Assembly (NCBI GenBank): GCA_944472135.2
Contig: OX235264.1
Coordinates: forward strand, 97,164,319 to 97,228,318
From: Trichobilharzia regenti
Lineage: Eukaryota; Platyhelminthes; Trematoda; Strigeidida; Schistosomatidae
Direction of reading: 5' to 3'
Length of the DNA stretch: 64,000 bases
Positions 13,035 to 24,719 of the stretch are shown in pieces. The translations under genes and the position numbers were made by a program. The notes beneath the pieces are model-generated. The model was not told where the DNA came from. It made no database searches and worked only from the letters and a program-made list of their open reading frames with translations. Every line of letters begins with the position of its first letter. Position 1 is the stretch's first letter.

Positions 13035-13225
13035 CACACAAATAGTCTAGATTCGATTCCAGGTCGACACACTCTTAAGCCTTGCCTTTCTTGGCATTCG
13101 ATAGTAAAACCGGAAAAGAAGTAACCTAGCGCCATCAATTCCACTTCGTGAAAACAAAATCGCCACTGCTAAAACTCTAAAGCTTTTAGCCCTGTGTCTC
13201 AATTAGAACGTAAAGGAATGAAAAC
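13035..13225 (+). repeat. SINE-C, 5'-truncated
   Basis: It starts near the B box (GATTCGATTCCAGG) and ends ATTAGAACGTAAAGGAATG. A short (CA)n run precedes it. Confidence 0.55.
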
Positions 13226-13497
13226 TAAGCGTAGAAATGAGGTTTAAACGAGATTTAGTTTAAAATCCTATAATCAAAGTAAGTTTTAAGCAGTCCACTA
13301 TTAAACCAGAAAGGCTAATGAAACCTATCGAGCAGTAGGCACCAGTGTTATTCAGAAACGCTCGCAGAAAATGATGTCCGCGGTAAGTATCTCAGCAATG
13401 AACATATATATGATCAATAGGTTCTACTGCTAAAATGTTAAACTGTTGAGAAAATTCAGAGCAAAACAAAACCCATTTGGAGGACTAGTGAAAGCGA

Positions 13498-13850
13498 TTC
13501 CATTACGGAAAAGATTTTATTTTGATAAATCACACAGTGTGTTACACAGTAATATTAACTGATGACAAAGTTTCGAGCACAAATTATTGCCACTTATAAT
13601 CATATCAAGTCACTCACTCACACAATTTAATTTCTTCATTTATAGACATGTGTGGAATTGACTAGATATTTGAATAAAAATCAATATGAGATAATGAACA
13701 TTCAGCGATTATAATAATATAAGTGTTATTGATCAATTACAATCAGATGGGAAATAAGACGAGTGTTTTTATAGTCATCAGTAATAAGTAACTTGTTAAA
13801 GTGTTTTGATGTGCTTCAATTGAAATCGAGTTATTTCTGTTGTGTGCAAA
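13498..13850 (-). mobile_element. PLE-1 copy, left arm of second palindrome
   Basis: From CCATTACGGAAAAGATTTTA through the AT-rich tail to GAATTACTTGTTAAAGTG; only the non-coding 3' part is present. Confidence 0.7.
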
Positions 13851-13854
13851 TACC

Positions 13855-14245
13855 AAAAGTATTGAAGATATTATTACCGCCAGCCAGTGAAACCAGAGGA
13901 GGATAATAAATAATCTTAAAATTCTATTTCAGTTCAAACACATCACAACATTCTACCAAGTTACTTATTACTGATGACTATAAAAACACTCGTCTTATTT
14001 CCCCATCTGATTAATTGATCAATAACACTCATATTATTATTATTTCTGAATATACATTATCCCATATTGGATTTTATTCCAATACCTAGTCAATTCCACA
14101 CATGTATATAAATGAAGAAAAAGGTTGTGTGAGTGACTTACTATGATTATGAGCAATAGTTTGTCCTCGAGACGTGGTCATCAGTTAATATTACTGTGTA
14201 ACACACTGTGTGATTTATCAAAATAAAATCTTATCCATAATGGAG
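13855..14245 (+). mobile_element. PLE-1 copy, right arm of second palindrome
   Basis: It starts in the C-terminal coding part (ITASQ..NQRRIINN region) and runs to the terminus ATCTTATCCATAATGGAG. It faces the arm at 13498-13850 with almost no spacer. Confidence 0.7.
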
Positions 14246-14952
14246 TTATAATCTATATTCGCAGTGGCTAAGTTTTATACTTATATCAGTAGTTAAAGTG
14301 ATATATACATTTAATTGAGTACTTCAGTGGAGTTGGGGAAATGTACAAGGGACGACCGAACTGACGACATTCGGGTTATCAGGGGAACCTGTGTGACCAT
14401 TCTCAGCAGCTGAAATGGAATCCACCAATCCATAAATTCTAACTTCTGCCAATTTGTGATTTCATCTGTACCACTTCCTCTAGCCAATTTCATCACAGAG
14501 TGTTTGTTTTCAAAATCAAATTGGTAGACTACGCTGAAGAGTAGGAGGAAATAGCTGCCTGCTAATCCGCGATTTTTAATAGCTCTGTGGCTTATCTCAG
14601 CTCTTGATCTAAATTAAAACAAATGAAACGGTTATAAACCAACACCATAAAATTAAAGACCGCACTTGGACTTCTAATAGGAGTCTGATTAGCATAAAAC
14701 ATGTGCTTTAAGGATCGTAAAAGACAGAAATTAAACCTGAATACCTTACTATTAGAGAGGTGATGAATATTTGTCTTATTCTGTGTGTTCCCTCAGGATA
14801 TACTGGACTGTAAGGCATATATTTAACTCAAACCACATAGATTGCTTAATTGAATTTCATATTTTCCCATCGATTGATTGAACCAAAGTGCTTGGTCTCA
14901 GGTTGACATGTCGACTTCTTGTGCGGAGACTTCGACGATGTCTGGGCATTTA

Positions 14953-15027
14953 GTTAGTGATGGATGGTGACTAGCAGTGGAATCCAGGATGTGCATTTCG
15001 TCCTATTCGGGAAACGTCGGCTAGATG
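14953..15027 (-). repeat. Smalpha-like 3' fragment with dead hammerhead, inverted
   Basis: The minus strand reads GGTACATCTAG, then CCGACGT (core changed from CUGANGA), a UCCC..GGA stem, GAAA, an AUC site and CTGGATTCC. Stem I is a full 6 bp, but the first core box carries two changes, so it is probably inactive. It points away from the Smalpha copy at 15223, with a SINE-A between them. Confidence 0.65.
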
Positions 15028-15222
15028 TACCTGCGTCGGTGGCACAATGGTTAGGATTCTCGCCGACCATGCACATGGTCCGAGGTTCGAAACCCTACCG
15101 ACGCACACCTGATATCTATGGTTGGCCTGCAAAATTTGGGCTACCGATATCCATGCTGAAAATTCCATACCTGTACCAAAAATACAGTGTGGAATCAAGC
15201 TGTAATCAAAAATAAAAATAAA
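15028..15222 (+). repeat. SINE-A copy
   Basis: Full-length copy with A-box region GTGGCACAATGGTTAGGATT, B box GGTTCGAAACC and tail AATCAAAAATAAAAATAAAA. It lies between two Smalpha-like pieces of opposite orientation. Confidence 0.8.
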
Positions 15223-15415
15223 AAATCTCGTGGCCTGAGTGGTCTAGTGGATAACGCTTTGGCGTTTGAAACTATGGACACTGGATTCTAGCCCCGGTGG
15301 GAACATCATCACTCACTGGGAAATGCAGGTACATCCAGTTGCTGACGAGCCCCAAATAGGACGAAATGCGCGTTATCCTGGTGGATTCCACTGCTAGTCA
15401 CCATCCACCAATTAA
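15223..15415 (+). repeat. Smalpha-like SINE (tRNA-like head plus hammerhead)
   Basis: It begins with CTCGTGGCCTGAGTGGTCTA (A-box region). A weak B box (GGATTCTAGCC) and GGTGGGAACATCATCACTCA follow, then the hammerhead and the tail CTGCTAGTCACCATCC. This order is the one described for Schistosoma Smalpha retroposons. It follows directly on a SINE-A copy. Confidence 0.75.
15331..15390 (+). ncRNA. Smalpha-type hammerhead ribozyme
   Basis: The segment matches the arrangement of the known schistosome Smalpha hammerhead. A stem I 5' strand (ATCCAGTTG) is followed by core CTGACGA, a stem II with loop CAAATA, GAAA, a short stem III, cleavage triplet AUC and stem I 3' strand CTGGTGGAT. Stem I pairs at 7 of 9 positions. 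Stem II has one C-A mismatch. All core bases fit CUGANGA..GAAA..NUH. It lies downstream of a tRNA-like Pol III head (about 15228-15297), as in Smalpha SINEs. Confidence 0.65.
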
Positions 15416-15439
15416 ACACATATATGGTTAATTAATGTG

Positions 15440-15550
15440 TGCATAAAACTTAGACACCGTGGTAGTATGTAATTTCATAAAACTTTTGTTTGTTGGATAT
15501 ATCTTAAAGTGTGAAACTGTATCACTTGCTGGATGACGTTTCAAACACGG
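15440..15550 (-). mobile_element. PLE terminal fragment
   Basis: TTGTTTGTTGGATATATC..GTGAAACTGTATCAC..GCTGGATGACGTTTC matches the terminal segment at 56155-56215 and, inverted, 57690-57755. No coding part follows. Confidence 0.5.
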
Positions 15551-15859
15551 TGACTGGAAAGTCAGATACATCGGTAAAGTACAAGACTAGAGTAAATTAG
15601 CAAAATCTAGCCTAGTTGACCTTAAAAAGATAGGAAATCCGGCGCAAAGCTAAGCTGTACCACTAAACGCATTTATATATGACCACACAATAGAATGAGA
15701 TGGTAGTCTTTAAAATCTAATAGAAGACAGCGGGGGAAGAGACTGATAAATGATGCTGTATCTGTCCAATCAACTCAGAATACATGCGCTAGAAATCGTT
15801 CATTACATGTCCATCCAAATATCTGGAAAATTCCACCACCCTGAGACAAATTGGAAGGA

Positions 15860-16610
15860 AGGAAGAGTGTTATAAAAATATAAGTTTCGAAGATGTTTAG
15901 TTACAACTGATGTCTATTGTCTGTCTTTTTTGGACAAAGAACTTTGCACCTATATGTAGCAGTTCACGTCGCCACACTCCACTCCTTCTAGCACACAAAG
16001 CAACAGAAGAAAGTAGAAAAAAATACATAATAGAGACAGTAAACAGAGGTTTGAGACAAAGGAATAGTGATAACGAAGAACAATATAGTTTCATTGGAAA
16101 TCATAAATCACAAAGAGTGGATGAATCTGCGTCAGCCATTGAGAACGATTTTGAGCCATATCACCAGTTGTTTCCAACCATTGGTTTTTACCGCCCCGAG
16201 GACCCCAACCAGCCAAGAAGTCTACACCTCCCTACGTGGCTGGATTAAACTAACTGTCGTGGATTTCATTGACTGATGAGGCCATGTTTCGGTTTGACCG
16301 CCACTAGCTCTTTTCCAGCCTCACCCTATGTCAGCTAACATTGTCGGTAGTCGAGGAAGGCGATGACTAGGAACACGTAACACATGTCCTAACCATCTCA
16401 CTCGATGTAATTTCACAGGTTCGTCGATTGATTTCCCCTCCTTACCTAGCACTCGACCACTGCCTAACCTCAATATTGCTTACCTTATTATGCCACAACA
16501 TAACACGGGAGAAAGAACGCAGGAAACTATGATAGAATACAGCTAGCTAATCTTTTCATGTCTTCCACTCTCAATGACCAGGTCTCACAGACAAGTTCAT
16601 AATCATATCA
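15860..16610 (-). mobile_element. LINE-2 3' fragment
   Basis: The minus strand encodes the end of the polymerase (EAVKLHRVRWLGHVLRV, RKRAGGGQTET..) followed by the 3' UTR. Open frames on the plus strand (THKATEE.., YRPEDPNQPRSLHLPTWLD) are antisense to it and recur in other copies for that reason. Confidence 0.7.
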
Positions 16611-16789
16611 TCAGTTACAACTGATGATATGATTATGTTCAATCTCTCTTCACATCTCGCTGCCTAGTACGAAAGCTTTGGCAATGTTTGAGGATCAACA
16701 CACAGTGTCATTTAATGGATGCAAGGCTAGCACTGAACTCCCATAGTGGTCATCCATTATATTTATGAATCGCCATACAAATGTATCTG

Positions 16790-16880
16790 GATTCCATAGA
16801 GAATAAGTGTTCCTTCTGGGACTCGAACTTCAACCTCCATATCTTTGTCCAGTAGACATGATAACAGAGACTAAACATTA
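16790..16880 (-). repeat. tRNA-like SINE fragment
   Basis: GGGACTCGAACTTCAACCTC resembles a reverse-complement B box with flanking T-arm. The family is not recognised. Confidence 0.35.
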
Positions 16881-18167
16881 CGGACTAAAATAACCAATTC
16901 ATGGGAAGTAAAGAATGCAACTTAAACAAGTAATAACTGCATGATAGACAAGTGGCACACATGACTCAAACAGTTTAGCAGTAGTTTAGTTTGAAACGAT
17001 TAGTGGCTGGGTTTGAGTCTTCGTGTTATAATATCACCAGTCAATTTGGATTGCAGACCTATCCAGGTGACGAGTCTCAAGGTGGATGGAAGGCACCAAT
17101 TGAATTCTACTGCTCATTACCATTCATCAAACAATCTCAAATTAATAGTCTCATTATTTACAAAGCGAATTAATTACTCAGAATAATAAATAATAATAAT
17201 CAGTGATATAACCAACAACATAGTATTTAAAGAAAAATGAATAAAGAAAATGTGTAATATATATATATCATAATGAGCCATTGTTCGTTGAACTATTGAA
17301 TAATTTTGTTTATACTGACGATATCTTTCTTTTGCGCATCCATATAAATAATGACCTTGAGAATACAAATTACGTTGATAAATAGAATAATAAAAATCAT
17401 ATATACATATATATATTTAAAACAAACAAATTATCAGATAAACAAACAGAAAAGGCAAAGTAGGTCAACATTTGCAGCCTGTATATTCGTAGCACATACC
17501 ATCATCATCGTATAGTTGAAAAGCAAATGTTACTATACACATGCACACGTTTAAAGATTATACTTGAAATACAAGATAAATGATGAGAGGCTTAAAATTA
17601 TTACATAAATTTGGAAGAGAAAAGATAAGATCAAGAGGATCAAATCATATTCACATTCCTGTCATACAAATATTTTTTTAAAATCCAAATCGCCTTCTTA
17701 ATACTCTAAATACTTTATTAAGATAAAATAAAGTCATAAATCATACATAAACTTTGGAGATTAAATTTATCAGACAAGTAGGCTTACTTATTTAAAAACA
17801 TGAAATTCAATGTGAAGGTCGTTTGAATACTGAGCGAGTGAGTGAGTATAAACAACTACTCTATAGATAGATGGATTGAAAAAAATAAATACAAAAAGCA
17901 CAAATATTTTGGTATTATTTAAAAATATCTTTCTCTTTATATTACACTTGAAAAGGCTTTTCTGGTTTTAATAAAAATTGGTCTGCTGAGATTATTGCTC
18001 TTTTATTTTTATAAGTTTCAATGTATATAATTCCCGTCATAAACTGTTCCTGATATAAGTATAAAACACAAAATAATAATCGAGTAAAGAATATCCTTTT
18101 CGATAAATTTCTCTTTTGGCTCTACAATTATACATATGCACGTTTATATACATAAAATATTGTAAGG
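16881..18167. other. very AT-rich unclassified stretch
   Basis: Long A/T runs and TA patches (17250-17270, 17400-17420). No exon-like frame. A 3' UTR of an unseen gene cannot be excluded. Confidence 0.4.
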
Positions 18168-18428
18168 CCTATGTAACTGGCTCCACAGGAGCAGTTACAC
18201 AAGCCATTTAATTAGGTGTGTTTCTCGTCGAATTTCCAAATATCACCCTGCATGGTGGTTAAGCAAAGGACAAGCAAAATCTATTCGCAGCGCTATTCTA
18301 TTTCATCTTGTGGATACAAAACACAAGATTGATGTTAATCATGCTTTCAGGGTCATTTACCGCATACCTACGAATCCCAATTTTGCATTAAGACTTCGAC
18401 TACTAAATATTGCTGAGGCTGTGGAGAT
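18168..18428 (+). mobile_element. PLE-3 GIY-YIG fragment, cut by SINE-A
   Basis: It aligns base for base with 54395-54640 (TTTCTCGTCGAATTTCC.., ATTGCTGAGGCTGTGG) but with broken frames. It stops at the SINE-A at 18430. Confidence 0.65.
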
Positions 18429-18429
18429 T

Positions 18430-18622
18430 ATTTATTTTGATTTTTGATTACAACTTGATTCCACACTGTATTTTTGGTACAGGTATGGAATTTTCAGCAT
18501 GGATATCGGTAGCCCAAATTTTGCAGGCCAACCATAGATGTCAGGTGTGCGTCGGCAGGGGATTGAACCTCGGACCATGTGCATGGTCGACGAGAGTCCT
18601 AACCACTGTGCCACCGACGCAC
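18430..18622 (-). repeat. SINE-A copy
   Basis: Minus-strand full-length copy; its head ends at the reverse complement of TGTGCGTCGGTGGCACAGTG. The A-rich end abuts a truncated PLE-3 3' fragment and the head abuts a PLE-1 fragment. Confidence 0.8.
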
Positions 18623-18639
18623 AGTGATGGTATTCGCAT

Positions 18640-19037
18640 ACAACAGAAATATTGAAGATATTATAACCACCAGTTAGTAAGTCAAATCAGAAGAGGATAA
18701 TAGATAATCTCAAAATTCTATTTCAGTTCACACCCATCACAACATTCTAACAAATTACGTATTACTGATAATTATAAAAACACTCGTCTTATTTCCCATC
18801 TGATTGTACTTGATCAATAACACTCGTATTATTATTTCTGAATATACATTATCTCATATTGATTTTTATTCAAATATCTAGTCACTTCCACACATGTATA
18901 TAAATCAAGGAAAAAGTTGTGTGAGTGACTTGATATGATTATGAGCAGCAATAGTTTGTGCTGGAAACATGGTCATCAGTTAATATTACTATATAACACT
19001 GTGTGATTTATCAAAATAAAATCTTATCCATAATGAT
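18640..19037 (+). mobile_element. PLE-1 3' end
   Basis: Single copy from the C-terminal region (ITTS..NQRRIIDN) to the terminus ATCTTATCCATAATG. It follows a SINE-A. Confidence 0.7.
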
Positions 19038-19264
19038 AACTGTTCCGCTGTAAATTTTTCAGGACTCTTAAAACAACATGTACACATCAATCATTTTACC
19101 AGAAATGAAGCCTACATTCTTCAGATTACAACGGCCAGTCCGTTGAACATGAATTGGTTAATTTACAGTGTGGTTTTACAAGGTATCTGTTGTTTCTGAA
19201 TGAAAGTAAATTATGGGACGACAACCATATAATGTAAATGCTTGACGGTATCATTATTATTCAC

Positions 19265-19510
19265 TCTGGTAGAATACTCGTCAACAATGATCATAGTCTG
19301 GCACATTCTGCTAAGCTTCGTTTAGCTGATAGTAGGTCAGGTAAGGAAAAGGGGTCAGGTAAAGAAAATAGGGGTTGGACGTACAGCTCGTCCTCCCCCA
19401 CCCGCCTAACTCGAAAAAAATTAACACCATCGTTACTGAAACTTCAAAGTTTAAGGCTTCAAGTTCTGTGTGTGTGTGTGACTCGGGACGCAAACAAACG
19501 AACGCATAAC
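19265..19510 (+). repeat. SINE-C copy, diverged
   Basis: It carries the head remnant GGTAGAATACTCGTCAACAA and the family body up to a (TG)n run. It lies upstream of an RTE-like fragment. Confidence 0.55.
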
Positions 19511-19584
19511 TTACTATTATTCTCTCTCGCCATGCCTTCATCAACCTGAAACCAATTTGGAAATCTTCTGCACTGACCCAGTGT

Positions 19585-20060
19585 AAGGAACAAGATTTGG
19601 ATTTTCAAAATCAATGTCAAGTCGGTCCTTCTATACAGGTCCAGAACTTGCATTATGTGTCACAAAAAGCATTTCCAACAGGCTACCGCAGACTTTCATC
19701 AACGGCTGCCACCTTCACTGGCTCCATACTGAAGATCGGTCAGAAAGAATCAGTAACAAGTAACTGTGGAAACAAACCAAACAAGATGCTATCGCTCAAC
19801 AAATTTGTAGAAAATGAAGATAGATCGGGCATACATTGAGGCGACCGTCGAATAACATCGCGTGCAATGCAGGCGATCGCTCGAATGGAATCCCAAATGG
19901 AAAGCAGTGAGTGGATCATCCGAGGGTGATATAGTGGAGATCGTGAGAGGAGGAGACCACAGAGTTTAGTCAAGCGTGATGACGGCTGAAGAGGACGGCA
20001 GAAAATAGAAGAAAGCGGAGGTGTATTGTTGACGCCCTCCCTATACTGCACTCGGGACAC
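19585..20060 (+). mobile_element. RTE-like LINE 3' fragment
   Basis: Broken plus frames read TKSISNRL..TFINGC, QTKQDAIAQQICRK and RWIGHTLRRPSNN-like text, the C-terminal block of RTE/SR2 polymerases. The antisense open frame at 19740-20060 is a shadow. Confidence 0.6.
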
Positions 20061-20727
20061 AAGGGAATATTAATAATATAATAAAATATATGTTCTACTT
20101 CTGATGAGTATCAAAATGTGAATAGAGGGGTAATTAAAACCTGTAAATGAACCCAGATATCTTAGTCGTAACACATCAGTGACTACTATAAGGACAATTT
20201 TTCACTCAGGGCTAAAAATACACTTTTTTGACGAGTACAACAGCTTCATGCAGATCACCTCCAACTGCCTAACACTTAGCTTGATGACCACAGCGTAAAC
20301 TTGACTGATGGAATTCAGCCAGTACCGATTTAAACATGAGACCAGTTCTATACATCCCTTGTTAAGTGTCTATATATATTTCTCCGATTGCATCTAACAT
20401 CGAATTCTAGTAACTGATAAATAAATTCATGAATAATCACTACCCAAGCATTGATGAAAACAGCAAAGCAAATGTAGTTCAGTGAAGAGGCTCTTTTTGA
20501 TGAGTTCATTCACTTTGGCTGTACAATCACATTTATACACACACACACACACACTTTTTTTCACGAAAAACGATTGTAACAAAAGTGATAAGCTCTCATA
20601 ATCATAGTTATTATTATTAATCAATACACAGGTGGAAGTGAATAAGTAAAATGGAGTTACGTAATGAGGTAACAACCGAGATTCACTGAAAACAACATCA
20701 AACCAAAAGTCTAGAAAAACGAAATAT

Positions 20728-21055
20728 TTTGATGTGGTTATGTTCTTTGAGCTGAATAGTTAATTTGCGAAGCTTTCATAGCCCTACTAGGCAACATCTT
20801 CAGCGCATACTTGTATTGGAATAAGTAGTCTAGAAGGTGTGAAAATACACAAAAACGACCAACCAAGTCCAAGGTCACTAGGAGAGATGATTAATAAACT
20901 CGTGGAGAAATCTGAAAGCTCACTTCAATTCGAATTGAAGTATGCGCTGAAGATGTCGCCTAGTAGTGGGGCGATGAAAGCTTCGCAAATTAACTATCCA
21001 GCTAGCTCAGAGAACACAACAACATCAAAATCATCCACCTGAGTTACAAATCTTC
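20728..21055. mobile_element. PLE-2 3' ends in inverted arrangement
   Basis: A minus-strand PLE-2 end (20728-20820) is followed by a plus-strand one (20830-21055). Both carry the GATGTGG..GCTTTCAT / GATGAAAGC..CAAATTAACTATCC terminus. Confidence 0.65.
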
Positions 21056-21577
21056 TCCATCATATTAAAACGAAATATTATTTGTACCGTAGAAGTAACT
21101 TTACATGAGGCTGGATTTCAAGGAAGAATTAACCTGGAATATTCTTAAGAGGAGAATTTCAGTGCCTTTAAGAAGAGCATTCTTTGTAGTAACGCTAAGA
21201 GTAGTGTCCTACAAGTAATTGTCCACTGGTCTACAGAAGCCATCAGGACAAGATCTTACATGTGACCACTTCTGTGTGCATATTTCAATTCACCTGTTCC
21301 TGTGAAGCTAGCTAGGTATATAGGTCGTTCGACACGTACCATGTCTAAAAGGGTCTAAATGACATCATTCCGTATAGTTACAAAAGGACAGTATTGACCC
21401 TGAAAAGATGCGATAATTGACCATCGCCACCACCTTGTTAACACTGCTAACTCCTCCTCCTTCACAGTAATCAACGATTTTGTCTCTTTCACATTGCTCA
21501 AGCTCTAGCCATTCAGGCAGAGAAACTAGAGTTATGAATAAAAAATAAAATTTTCCAACCAATTCTACTATCCTTTT

Positions 21578-21806
21578 TTCCTTCACGTTCCCAGTGGAAC
21601 ATAGGGCCTCTAGCTAGTGTCTTGAAGTTTCTGTAGCAGTGTTTAATTTTACAGGATGGGGTTGCTAGTCTCATACCAAAGCTTTCCTCTTTACCAGCAT
21701 TATTTCTGGCTTAGCGAGGTAAAGAAGTGGATCGGCCGGGGATCGAACCCCGGACCACGTACATGGTTGGCGAGCGTCCTAACCACTGTGTCACCGACGC
21801 ACACTA
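21578..21806 (-). repeat. SINE-C copy
   Basis: A minus-strand near-full-length copy, almost the same as that at 8730. Plus-strand GATCGAACCCCGG is the reverse complement of a good B box. Confidence 0.75.
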
Positions 21807-22209
21807 TCATGGTAACAACTTTGTTGTTTTCTACCGAATTGATTTTGTTTTTCAACTACAGATATCTGTTGTATTTCATTCGAAATCTTAAGTTATTTCT
21901 TTTTTTCTTCGTTCCCATATGCATCGTGATTACAGCTCATCTTACTGCCTAACTCCAATACACCTTCTTCAACTCCTCTTATGCAGTGATTAATGCGAAT
22001 AGCTATGATTATTACAACTTGTCACTTAAGTTACAATCTTCTTTCTGGAAAAAAATTGTATGCAAATAATGCTGTTGCACAGATAGACGAAATAAAATAC
22101 ACCAAAAAGAGCCAATTCTCTGAAATACATGTTTTGTTCTTTTTACTGGTATATACTTACGGAATCCTTGGAAGTGAGGGCGGGAGTAAGACAAGCTAGC
22201 TGCCTACTA

Positions 22210-23135
22210 TCGCCAATGATTTTCCTGATTGCAGAAGATTGGATAATGTGACAGACAACGGCCAATGAGGAAACAGGTATAAAATGGACTCACACAAAAT
22301 ACTTGGAGGATCTGGACTTCGCCGATGACGATATATGTCTGATTTCCCACAAACTGGAAGATATGCAAGTGATGAAAAGCAACAAGGTGGCAGAAGAAGC
22401 ATCAAAGATAGGACTTCCTTCAGGTGAGAAAACACAGGTGATGAAGATTCCTGGCCAACACCAACAGCAACTACAACAACAGACAACAATCAGCATAAAT
22501 GGGAGGAACCTGAAAGAAACAACCTCCTTCAACTACCTACCTGGGGAGCATCGTTTCAACTATAGGTGGACGGAACTGACGAGGATATAAGAGCCAGAAT
22601 CGGGAAAGCAAGACAAGCTTTCATTAATCTCAAGTCTATGTGAAGGTCAACAGCACTCAGCATGAAAATGAAAATAAGATCCGGATTTTCAACTTCAATG
22701 TGAAGTCAGTCAGAGCTACCATATGGATCAGAGACTTGGCGCCTCATAAAGAGCATCTCAAACAAACTTCAGACCTTCATTAACAGTTGTCTTCGCTCAA
22801 TATTCAAGATCATATGACCGGTGAGAAAAGATCAGCAACAAGGATCTCTGGGAGTAAACCAACACAGCAGGAACCGATTGTGCAACAAATAAGCAGGAAG
22901 AAATAGAGGTTGATTGGCCATACTCTGAGAAAACAATGCATCAAGTGACATCACACGCCAGAGCATCGCTCGAGTGGTCATCAGTGCAAGGGTGACTTGG
23001 AGGAGGCCATGTGAAGAGGAGATGAAAGAATGTGGGCAAACACTGAGCCAGATGAAAATGTTGGCAGAGAACCGAACGCGATGGAGACGTGTGGTTGAAG
23101 CCCTATGTTCATCTAGGAATTAAAGGAAATAATAA
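22210..23135 (+). mobile_element. RTE-like LINE: FADD motif to 3' end
   Basis: LEDLDFADDDICLISHKLED carries the FADD catalytic motif. TTISINGRNLKETTSFNYL, KARQAFINLKS and GHTLRKQCIKWHH follow in order, as in SR2-type RTE elements. Frames shift several times. Confidence 0.75.
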
Positions 23136-23594
23136 GAATACTGGTGTTTAAATAACACGGATACAGTTTTGCAAAGCATAAGTCACTTGTCAGGTTATGA
23201 ACCACCATAAACAATTGCGTTTGTTTATCTGAGATTGAATATAGAATGTCATGGAGATTAATGTCACGCGAAATCACTGTACTCTGCTACTCACTGAGTT
23301 ATAAAATGACCTACGGATAGGAAAATTAATTCTATCGGGTAGTCTTTTGTGTTTTCCTTGTCAGCAACTGATAACGGTAAAACTTTCAAAATCAGAGACC
23401 AGATGAAGAAGTTTATAGAATAAACAGCAGCTTAGATGCCACGGTGCCTTCCACCAGTACCGCTAGATTGCTGATACCAACGGTAAACACAGAACATTGT
23501 AAAGCTGTTGAAGTTGTCATTGCTTCATCTGAAGAAACATAAAGGTAGAGAATCATTTACTCGAAATGCCTTTCACACCTCACATTGTTATTAT

Positions 23595-23690
23595 TCCCTT
23601 AGGTTCCGAATGGAACACATGGATTGAACAGCACATCTACATTTTACCCTCTTCTCTGCGGTCCATTTTAGCTGGCTCCAAGATTGATTG
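23595..23690 (-). mobile_element. RTE-like 3' UTR fragment
   Basis: CTTAGGTTCCGAATGGAACA..TTTTAGCTGGCTCCAAGATT matches the other minus RTE 3' ends. It is broken by a palindrome at 23690, and GGCTCCAAGATTGCCCAG at about 24437 appears to continue it. Confidence 0.5.
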
Positions 23691-23808
23691 CTGATGTTAT
23701 TTTGCTTGAAGTAATTGGAGTACTAGTACTAGGAGCTGACAAAGGAAACTCCACAGTAGTCTACGATAAATCTGGTACTCCAATTACTTCAAGCAAAGTA
23801 ACATCAGC
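23690..23808. repeat. 34-bp inverted repeat around a PLE snippet
   Basis: GCTGATGTTATTTTGCTTGA.. at 23690-23723 and its complement at 23775-23808 differ at one base. The 51-base loop holds PLE coding text (ADKGNSTVVYDKS) that recurs at 24364-24400. Confidence 0.7.
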
Positions 23809-24440
23809 AGCCTAACATGTCAGTAGATTATGTCTAAGAGAAGAACTTAATCGAGTTACTGTGAAACTAAATAATATACGACATGAAATTGAAAAACTCA
23901 AATATATGGTCAATGACAAAGATTACATAATTGCTTTTGAAACATCCAAAAAAGCTAGAGAATCAGCATTAGTGAAACTAAAAAACCACAGAAATCAAAA
24001 AGTTCAACAAACTAATTGAAGAAAAGAACACAGCAAATGAAAGTGATGCCAACGCTTCATCCTCTATCGACAGAGCAAAGTGGGTGATCAACCTCTCATC
24101 AAGAGAACTAAGTTCTAGTGAGATTAAAGTACTTGAGAAAGGACTAAATTTCAATGTAACAGTTAATGAATTAAAACCAGAGGATGCCATTCCTAACATA
24201 GAAGTAGCTCTAAGCTCAATAGATAAGTCGACAGCAGAAGAGGTTCGAGCACGTTGTGCATTAACCTTGAAAAATCAAAAGAAAACAAAATCAAACCTAA
24301 CAACATCGGAAAGACTAGCTTTAATTAGTCTAAAACAAGATAAAAACATCGTCATTGCAAAAGCTGACGAAGGAAACTCCACAGTAGTCTTGGATAAATC
24401 TGACTATATCAAGAAAGTCACTGAGCATATTGAGATGGGC
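23730..24440 (+). mobile_element. PLE reverse transcriptase N-terminal fragment
   Basis: Frames read LREELNRVTVKLNNIRHEIE, then NFNVTVNELKPEDAIPN and LISLKQDKNIVIAKADEGNS followed by TVVLDKSDYIKKV. This is the conserved N-terminal region of PLE polymerases (KxDKGxxxVVxDxxxY). Two frameshifts are present and the RT catalytic core is missing. Confidence 0.7.
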
Positions 24441-24600
24441 TCCAAGATTGCCCAGAAACTTTCATCTCCTCCTCACGCGACGCCATATCCATGTCACCCA
24501 CATACCAACACCCAATTCACCGTTTCCCATTCATGAGTCTGGTGCGTTATGATATTTGAAGACGACCACAATCTCAGAGCTTCTTGTCATGTAGTACTAT
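24437..24600 (-). mobile_element. RTE-like fragment, continuation of 23595-23690
   Basis: GGGCTCCAAGATTGCCCAGA..CTTTCATCTCCTCCTCACGC is the next part of the minus RTE 3' block. The PLE piece 23730-24440 seems to have inserted into it. Confidence 0.45.
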
Positions 24601-24719
24601 CAAGCTTTAAACAGCAAGTGTACTAATATTCATGGGTTGTTGAGGAACATCATCATCACTAATAAGGGTGCATTCTTATTTTTCTATCTGGTTTATTAGT
24701 GAAGAAGGTTACTTACTTT

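Noticed and set aside
15910..16276. Conserved 112-codon protein ending RSLHLPTWLD
   Set aside because: It recurs at 26730, 39768 and 43951 because it is antisense to the 3' part of LINE-2, whose coding strand is the other one.
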